NCBI GenBank assembly: GCA_030037695.1
Contig: JASHQF010000127.1
Coordinates: 1 to 17,932, forward strand
Source: Thermoplasmata archaeon
Lineage (GTDB): Archaea; Thermoplasmatota; Thermoplasmata; Lutacidiplasmatales; UBA184
Direction: 5' to 3'
Length of the DNA: 17,932 nucleotides
Each line of letters starts with the position of its first letter. Within the stretch, counting starts at the first letter, position 1. The translations under genes and the position numbers were made by a program. Shown in pieces: positions 13,721 to 17,932 of the stretch. Below the pieces are notes generated by a model that had not been told where the DNA came from, searched no databases, and saw nothing but the letters and a program-made list of their open reading frames with translations.

Positions 13721-15544
13721 GTGGCCGGCTTCGGGATCCCCGGTCTCCTCTGGGCCCTGCTGTACCTCCTCGCGTGGGAGCGCCCCGCCTTCGCCGAGAG
13801 TCTCGGCTTCGGCCGCACGACGTTCTGGCTCCTCGTCCCGGGAGGCCTTCTCGCCTCGTTCACCGCGGTCGTCCCGTTCGCCCCGATCTCGAACGCCTGG
13901 CTCGGGATCGATCTCGCCGGCGCGGTGTTCCCGGTGCTCGTCGGCCTCGTGGCGCTGGAGCGGTACGCCCCCCCGCTGTTCCGGACGGCCGGCCGCTACC
14001 TCGCCGTCCTCGCCGGGGAGAGCGCCCTCCTGTTCGTCGTGGTCCTTCCGTCGACCGCCCCCACGCTCGGCGCCTGGGGACGGGACCTGGGCGTCGGCAC
14101 CCCGCTCCTCGAGGCGCTGCTCGTCACGGCCGGCGCCACCGGGGTCGCGCTCACCGTGGGCGTGATCGGACTCCGGTCCGAGGTCGCCGCGACCCGACGC
14201 CTCGCCTTCCTGGTCGCGCTCACCTCCGCCGTCCTCGTCCTGACGTTCGCCGGCACGACGGCGGTGCCGAACGTCGGGATCGTCGAGGGGTTCCCGTACT
14301 ACCTCCTGCCTCCGCTCGGTGCCGGCTTCGTCGCCGCCGACCTCGCCCCGAGGCTGTTCCGGGACGAGGCCGCCTTCGCCCTCCCGCTCGCGTTCCTCGC
14401 GTCGACGTTTGGCGTTCTCCTGGGAGCCGACCTCCTGCGCCAGCCGGGACTCTACCCGGGCGAGCCCGGGCTCTACACGATCGGGGGCGCGGGGATCCTC
14501 GACCTAGTGTACCTCTCGGGGCTCCTCGCCCTCGCCGCCGCGTTCGCCACCTACCGCCTGCGCGGCGGGAGCTGGGCGCCGGTCGGCGCGCCGCTCCCGA
14601 CCCGCTCCGTCTCGCCGACGGCCCGCCTGCGCCAGGGGTACCGTTTCGGGGTCCAGGGACGCCTCGCGGAGTCGCTCACCGCCTCCGCCGAGGCCGCCCG
14701 CGCCTCGGCCCTCCAGGCCCGTCGCCTCCTCGGGGCCCCGACGACCCCGGACGGGCGGCCGTGGACCGGGATGCCCGTCCCCGGCTGGGTCGTGAGCGAC
14801 CAGGCGAACCTCGACAGCGTCGCCCGGGGCGGGACGGCGGACGGGCGCGAGGGGTTCCGGGCGTGGCTCACGGCCCGCTCGCTCGTCCTCGTCGGCGCCA
14901 CCCTCGGCCGGCCGAGGTTCGGGAGCCTCGTCGATCGGATCGTGGCGTTCGGCATCGACTTCCTGCTCCTCGGGGTCCCGGCGACCGCGGTCTTCGGCGA
15001 GATCGCGCGGGCGACCCCGGGCGGGTTCGTGGGGGTCCTGTCGAGCGCCGGGTTCAACGCGGCGATCTACGGCTTCGTCGCGGTGGCGTTCCTGTACTTC
15101 GCGCTCTCCGAGTACGCGGTCGGCACGACGGTCGGCAAGTGGGTCCGGCACCTGTGGGTCAGCGATCGCGAGCTTCGGCCCGTCGGCGGGTTCTCCGCCC
15201 TCGTGCGCAACGTCTCGCTCGTCCCCCTGCTCACGGTCGAGGGCCTCGGAGCGGCGCTCCTCGCCGTCGAGCTCTCGAAGGGGGCCGCGACCGGCGCCGG
15301 GACCGTCCTCGGGGTCGGCGTCCCGCTCGGCGTGCTCGCCGTCGCGGGGATCGTCGGCTTCGTCACGGTCGCCGCGGGGCTCCTCGGCTCGATCGCCGCG
15401 ATCGTGATCGCGCTCACGGCCGAGCGCCAGCGAATCGGCGACCTGTGGGCGGCGACGTGGGTCGTCCGCGAGCCTATGCCGGAGGCTCCGGCTCCGACCC
15501 CGGGGGCTCCTCCGGCAGGGGCAGCGGACCCCCCGTTCGGGTGA
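13721..15544 (+). CDS. DUF1614-like and RDD-domain fusion membrane protein
   Basis: A polytopic membrane protein of 607 residues from the GTG at 13721. The N-terminal half (to about residue 275) has about eight hydrophobic helices and ends with GADLLRQPG...IGGAGILDLVYLSGLLA, resembling DUF1614 proteins, whose family signature is a similar IGGAGTFDG segment. A soluble stretch of roughly 100 residues (about 290-395) follows. The C-terminus is an RDD domain: GSLVDRIVAFGIDF (401-414, Asp405-Arg406), VGTTVGKWVRHLWV, then RNVSLVP and AERQRIGDLWAATWV. The frame is open back to 13634 without ATG, GTG or TTG; an ACG at 13682 preceded by GGAGG would add 13 sensible residues (NAFLLSSDIASLV) and is the likelier true start. 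The proline-rich tail overlaps the Alba gene by 71 nt on the opposite strand. Function is unknown; RDD proteins are thought to include transporters. Confidence 0.8.
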   Translation: MAGFGIPGLLWALLYLLAWERPAFAESLGFGRTTFWLLVPGGLLASFTAVVPFAPISNAWLGIDLAGAVFPVLVGLVALERYAPPLFRTAGRYLAVLAGESALLFVVVLPSTAPTLGAWGRDLGVGTPLLEALLVTAGATGVALTVGVIGLRSEVAATRRLAFLVALTSAVLVLTFAGTTAVPNVGIVEGFPYYLLPPLGAGFVAADLAPRLFRDEAAFALPLAFLASTFGVLLGADLLRQPGLYPGEPGLYTIGGAGILDLVYLSGLLALAAAFATYRLRGGSWAPVGAPLPTRSVSPTARLRQGYRFGVQGRLAESLTASAEAARASALQARRLLGAPTTPDGRPWTGMPVPGWVVSDQANLDSVARGGTADGREGFRAWLTARSLVLVGATLGRPRFGSLVDRIVAFGIDFLLLGVPATAVFGEIARATPGGFVGVLSSAGFNAAIYGFVAVAFLYFALSEYAVGTTVGKWVRHLWVSDRELRPVGGFSALVRNVSLVPLLTVEGLGAALLAVELSKGAATGAGTVLGVGVPLGVLAVAGIVGFVTVAAGLLGSIAAIVIALTAERQRIGDLWAATWVVREPMPEAPAPTPGAPPAGAADPPFG

Positions 15545-15821
15545 GCGGGATCGCGATCGACGAGACGTTCGCGTCGCGGCCCTCCCGGTTCGTGAGCCGC
15601 TCGGTGTCGATCGTGATCCGACCGATCTCGACCTGGCCCTCGAGGAATCGGCGCCGGACGACCTCGACGACGTCCACCGCCCGGCCGATCGCGTTCCCGC
15701 GGGCCTTCACGACGACGGGTCCGGCGCCGGAATTGAGCTGGGAGACGACCTGGAAGACGTACGTCATCGTGGGCTTCTGCCCGATGAAGACGGTCGCCCC
15801 GTCGCTCCGCTCGTCGCGCAT
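15474..15821 (-). CDS. albA: Alba chromatin protein (Sac10b family)
   Basis: A 115-residue DNA/RNA-binding protein that coats and compacts archaeal chromosomes as dimers. The whole Alba core is visible: VFIGQKPTMTYVFQVV, VVVKARGNAIGRAVDVVEVVRRRFL, IGRITIDTERL and REGRDANVSSIAIPL. Lys16 lies in GQKP; the residue before it is Gln, where Sulfolobus Alba has Lys16 of its Lys-Lys pair. The frame is open upstream into the tRNA gene, but the ATG at 15821 has a perfect GGAGGTG ribosome-binding site 10 nt before it and gives the expected N-terminus. About 20 proline/glutamate-rich residues extend beyond the usual end; they are encoded opposite the tail of the membrane fusion gene. Confidence 0.94.
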   Translation of the reverse strand: MRDERSDGATVFIGQKPTMTYVFQVVSQLNSGAGPVVVKARGNAIGRAVDVVEVVRRRFLEGQVEIGRITIDTERLTNREGRDANVSSIAIPLTRTGGPLPLPEEPPGSEPEPPA

Positions 15822-15831
15822 GGGGCCGCTC

Positions 15832-15838
15832 CACCTCC
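15832..15838 (-). promoter_or_regulatory. Strong Shine-Dalgarno of albA
   Basis: Minus-strand GGAGGTG is fully complementary to the usual archaeal 16S rRNA 3' end and lies 10 nt before the ATG at 15821. It fixes the albA start and shows a leadered mRNA, in contrast with the leaderless-type genes around it. Confidence 0.7.
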
Positions 15839-15908
15839 GCTCCCCTACATGGCGTTTGTCCGCCGGAGCGCGCCCGTGCCGGGGCCGGACGGCGGCGCGC
15901 TCGCAAGG

Positions 15909-15915
15909 GTTATTG
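15909..15915 (+). promoter_or_regulatory. TATA-like box of tRNA-Leu
   Basis: GTTATTG, with TTATT at 15910-15914, is the AT-rich element before the tRNA, about 30-35 nt from the mature 5' end, allowing a short 5' leader to be trimmed by RNase P. Confidence 0.5.
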
Positions 15916-15944
15916 TCCGACCCCCGTACGACCCCTTCCGCGGT

Positions 15945-16029
15945 GCAGGGGTGGCCCAGCTTGGTCAAAGGCGCCAGGTTGAGGTCCTGGTCTCGAAGGA
16001 GTTCGTGAGTTCAAATCTCACCCCCTGCA
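15945..16029 (+). tRNA. tRNA-Leu (anticodon GAG)
   Basis: An 85-nt class II tRNA. The acceptor arm pairs GCAGGGG (15945-15951) with CCCCTGC (16022-16028), and A16029 is the discriminator base, as expected for leucine. The D arm is GCC/GGC with GG at 15963-15964. The anticodon stem pairs CCAGG with CCTGG around loop TTGAGGT, giving anticodon GAG at 15981-15983 (reads CUC and CUU). A long variable arm (15991-16004) can pair CTC with GAG. The T arm is GTGAG/CTCAC with loop TTCAAAT. There is no intron, and the 3' CCA is not encoded, so it must be added by CCA-adding enzyme. Confidence 0.96.
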
Positions 16030-16076
16030 CTCCTCCGCCCGGGGCGGCGACCGGGCGGTCCGGCCGGGCAGCCCTC

Positions 16077-16083
16077 CCTTTTT
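16077..16083 (+). terminator. T-tract after tRNA-Leu
   Basis: A run of five T (16079-16083), about 50 nt after the tRNA in an otherwise very GC-rich region, fits an archaeal U-tract terminator. The same AT patch (TTTTTA, 34-39 nt before the next ATG) could instead or also be the TATA-like box of the zinc-ribbon gene. Confidence 0.4.
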
Positions 16084-16117
16084 AGGCGGCACGCCGTGGC
16101 ACCGGTCGGCGACGTCG

Positions 16118-17131
16118 ATGGCCCCGGGTAAGCGGACCTGCCCCTCGTGCGGCGCCTCGGTGCCGGAGGAGTTCCTCCTCTGCCCGACGTGCCACGCGTT
16201 CCTCGGTACCGAGGACGCCGAGCGGGCGTCGTCCCCGCCGCCCCCCGCGCCCCGCGACGCCGCGATGAAGCCGTCGCGACCCGCCCCCTCCTCGGTCCAC
16301 CCGCCCGTCCGGCGCCCGACGCCGACTCCGGAGACGAGCCCGCTCTCCGCGGAGTTCCACCGGCGCCTCGCCCGGCTCAGCGTCTGGATCGACGCCGCCC
16401 AGCCCCTCGGCATCGAGCTGCCGCGGCTCCCCGCCTGGGCCGAGCGCGCGCTCGGCAACGCGACGAACCCCGAACCGTGGGCCGAGGTCGTCCGCGGGAT
16501 CGAGCGGCTCGCGCAACAGCGGATCGTCTCGGCGTTCGAGCGATGGGACGCGCGGATGGGCACGCGCCTCGGCCGGCTCGAGGCCTACTCGGTCGACAAC
16601 CGGCTCGAACGCGAGCAGATCGAGGAGGCGCTGCATGCGGCCCGCGTCGGCGAGCTCGACCATGCCCTCACGACGTACCAGCAGGTCGATCGGGTCGTCG
16701 CGCTGAAGGAGCGGCACCTGGACCAGGCCCGGGACGACCTCGAGAAGCTGGTCGCGTTCCTCAAGGACCTCGAAGCGCTCGGCTCGGTCCCGGTCGGCGA
16801 GCCCGCCGACGTCGCTGCCGCGCTGGAGGAGGACCTCCGGGCCGGCAAGCTCGCCCCGCTCAAGCAGCAGATCCGCTCCCTCCGCCAGGAGGCCCGGAAC
16901 CGGCTGCGCGAGCGCCTGCCGCGGTTCGTCGCCCAGATCGGCGACCGGCTCGTCGAGGAGCGCAACCGCGGGGGGACCCCCGACGGGGACGCGCGGGAGC
17001 TGGCGCAGGGGGCGCGGGAGATCCGGGACGGCCACGCCGAGGTCGGCGCCCGCCGCCTTCGATCGCTCCTGGAAGGTCGGGGCCTCGGCGCCGCGGGTCG
17101 CGCCGGTCCGGGGCTCCCGCCCTCGGCCTAG
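16118..17131 (+). CDS. Zinc-ribbon protein with long helical/coiled-coil region, function unknown
   Basis: A 337-residue protein. Residues 8-25 form a zinc ribbon, CPSC (8-11) and CPTC (22-25), of the short N-terminal kind common in archaeal proteins. A proline-rich linker follows (about 35-75). The rest is predicted mostly helical and highly charged, with coiled-coil character from about 150 to 300 (for example EREQIEEALHAARVGELDHA and QQIRSLRQEARNRLRERLP). The tail is rich in Gly, Pro and Ala. No catalytic motif or membrane segment is seen. The ATG at 16118 is the only good start; an AT-rich TTTTTA lies 34-39 nt upstream. It lies between tRNA-Leu and a convergent acetyltransferase gene, its stop only 10 nt from the latter's. 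It may be a scaffold or nucleic-acid-associated protein, but nothing fixes this. Confidence 0.82.
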   Translation: MAPGKRTCPSCGASVPEEFLLCPTCHAFLGTEDAERASSPPPPAPRDAAMKPSRPAPSSVHPPVRRPTPTPETSPLSAEFHRRLARLSVWIDAAQPLGIELPRLPAWAERALGNATNPEPWAEVVRGIERLAQQRIVSAFERWDARMGTRLGRLEAYSVDNRLEREQIEEALHAARVGELDHALTTYQQVDRVVALKERHLDQARDDLEKLVAFLKDLEALGSVPVGEPADVAAALEEDLRAGKLAPLKQQIRSLRQEARNRLRERLPRFVAQIGDRLVEERNRGGTPDGDARELAQGAREIRDGHAEVGARRLRSLLEGRGLGAAGRAGPGLPPSA

Positions 17132-17141
17132 CGGGCCCGCC

Positions 17142-17675
17142 CTAGAGCACCCGCTCGAACAGCTGGACGTCCTGGTTCCACTCGTGCTTGTGGAGGGTGC
17201 CCGCACCGGCGAAGCCGAGGCGGCTGAACAGGGCGCTCGCCGCGGAGAACCGCGCGAGCGGGTCGGCCCACACCGAGGCGACGTTCGCCCGGCGCGCCCA
17301 CTCGATCGCGCCCGCGACGAGCGCGGTGGCGGCCCCCTGCCGCCGCACGTCCGGATCGACGGCGAGGTGGACGAGCCGGCAGCTCCCGTGGGCCAGCTCG
17401 AGCCCGAGGACGCCGAGGAGGCGGCCGTCGCGGCGGGCGCAGAAGTACGTGACCCCTTCCATCCGGCTCGTGAACTCGAGCGGCGTCGGCTGCCAGGCCT
17501 TGAGGAGCTCGTTCGGGAGGCCCGGGGGCTCGGCCTCCCAGACCTTCTTCAGCAGGGCGCAGATCGCGGGGACGTCCAAATGGGTCGTCCGGTCCACCGA
17601 GAACGGGCCGGGGGATTTTCCGTTCGCCCCGGGGGGCCGCTCCCCTCCCCGGTCCGAGGTGCCTTCCGTTGCCAC
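17142..17675 (-). CDS. GNAT-family N-acetyltransferase
   Basis: A 177-residue acetyltransferase using acetyl-CoA; the acceptor is unknown. The GNAT core runs from VDRTTHLDVPAICALLKKVW to the end. YFCARRDGRLLGVLGLEL is the central strand pair, LVHLAVDPDVRRQGAATALVAGAIEWAR is motif A with acetyl-CoA pyrophosphate loop RRQGAA, and FSRLGFAGAGTLHKHEW is the usual C-terminal LGF segment. The start is uncertain. A GTG at 17675 with GGGAG 7 nt upstream is chosen; it adds about 26 low-complexity residues before the core. A GTG at 17597 is the alternative. The frame is open further upstream to 17849, into the synthetase gene, which is not believable as coding. It follows asparaginyl-tRNA synthetase by 91 nt on the same strand. 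Confidence 0.85.
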   Translation of the reverse strand: MATEGTSDRGGERPPGANGKSPGPFSVDRTTHLDVPAICALLKKVWEAEPPGLPNELLKAWQPTPLEFTSRMEGVTYFCARRDGRLLGVLGLELAHGSCRLVHLAVDPDVRRQGAATALVAGAIEWARRANVASVWADPLARFSAASALFSRLGFAGAGTLHKHEWNQDVQLFERVL

Positions 17676-17766
17676 GCTGCGGCTCCCGACGGGCGAGCGA
17701 ACGCCAGAGGTGCGCGCTCGTTCTTGAACCTTGCTGGCGTGCGCCGCGCGACGCGCGCCCGCGCCG

Positions 17767-17932
17767 CTACGGGGTGATCCGGGCCGGGGTCCGGGGGAAC
17801 GGGATCGTCTCCCGGATGTGTTCCCGACGCAGCATCCAGCGCAGGACACGCTCCACGCCGAGGCCGAAGCCGGCGTGCGGCACGTTGCCGTGCCGGCGGA
17901 GATCGGGGTACCACGCGTACTCCTTCGGATCG
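17767..17932 (-). CDS. asnS: Asparaginyl-tRNA synthetase, C-terminal end (5' part outside window)
   Basis: The last 54 residues of a class IIb aminoacyl-tRNA synthetase. EYAWYPDLRRHGNVPHAGFGLGVERVL contains motif 3 (GFGLGVER), which contacts ATP, and the ending IRETIPFPRTPARITP is characteristic. The IPFPRTP ending and the WY.DLRR.G..PH run are typical of AsnRS; archaeal AspRS usually ends with a segment like LFPRD. The frame runs off the window edge at 17932. A paralogue of AsnRS (for example archaeal asparagine synthetase A-like) cannot be excluded from this fragment. The stop is TAG. Confidence 0.88.
   Translation of the reverse strand, partial: DPKEYAWYPDLRRHGNVPHAGFGLGVERVLRWMLRREHIRETIPFPRTPARITP

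Noticed and set aside
11445..14165. A 906-codon open frame on the plus strand
   Set aside because: It runs antisense through taw2-regulator-aspA territory and into the membrane gene in another frame; its protein is Arg/Glu/Gly-rich low complexity with no family features. It results from the lack of stops in GC-rich DNA.
15822..15968. Longer Alba start inside the tRNA gene
   Set aside because: It would place Alba's N-terminus within tRNA-Leu; the ATG at 15821 has a perfect ribosome-binding site and gives the family N-terminus.
13276..16008. A 910-codon open frame on the plus strand, running into the tRNA gene
   Set aside because: It is a shadow of the aspA start, the DUF1614-RDD gene (other frame) and Alba; it contains arginine/proline-rich nonsense and crosses the tRNA-Leu gene.
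1..17932. Search by eye for CRISPR repeats, insertion sequences, integrase/attachment sites, toxin-antitoxin or phage genes
   Set aside because: None was recognised; repeated words are short and explained by GC-rich codon use, and gene content is core archaeal.

Overview
The window (about 70% G+C) looks archaeal, probably from a high-GC member of the Thermoplasmatota; the lineage is inference. Signs seen directly: an Alba chromatin protein, a DUF373 membrane protein (an archaeal family), an archaeal-type prolyl-tRNA synthetase with a C-terminal zinc domain, a Taw2-type wybutosine enzyme, a TrmB-family regulator, a tRNA-Leu without encoded CCA, and many genes that start 23-28 nt after a short TATA-like box, as expected for leaderless mRNAs. 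A UbiE/MenG methyltransferase suggests a quinone-using respiratory chain. Glutamate dehydrogenase and an aspartase-like lyase suggest amino-acid breakdown.

Layout. 1-1526 (+): the 3' two thirds of glutamate dehydrogenase, then a purine-type phosphoribosyltransferase. 1523-2614 (-): DUF373 membrane protein, sharing a CTAG stop with the phosphoribosyltransferase. 2767-4194 (+): prolyl-tRNA synthetase, convergent with a small two-helix membrane protein (4225-4479, -). 4570-8570 (+): a translationally coupled pair, a winged-helix/TPR protein and a MalT-like STAND ATPase carrying the same winged-helix/TPR module. 8607-10529 (+): UbiE/MenG methyltransferase and a PLP aminotransferase, each with its own TATA-like box. 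10526-12143 (-): Taw2 and, upstream and overlapping it, a TrmB-family regulator. 12195-13595 (-): aspartase/fumarase-family lyase. About 13682-15544 (+): a DUF1614-like/RDD membrane fusion, tail to tail and overlapping with Alba (15474-15821, -). 15945-16029 (+): tRNA-Leu(GAG). 16118-17131 (+): zinc-ribbon/helical protein of unknown function. 17142-17675 (-): GNAT acetyltransferase. 17767-17932 (-): C-terminal end of asparaginyl-tRNA synthetase.

Most of this is housekeeping content in single genes or short operons, with no mobile element, CRISPR array or prophage seen. No gene-free stretch exceeds 300 bases; the longest is 2615-2766 and holds two divergent promoters. The best candidates for something undescribed are the STAND ATPase paired with its ATPase-less paralogue, the DUF1614-RDD fusion with a probable non-AUG start, and the zinc-ribbon/helical protein beside the tRNA gene. 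At the genome level, five genes share a same-orientation GTTAAG box, and convergent genes repeatedly end in a shared or nearby CTAG stop.
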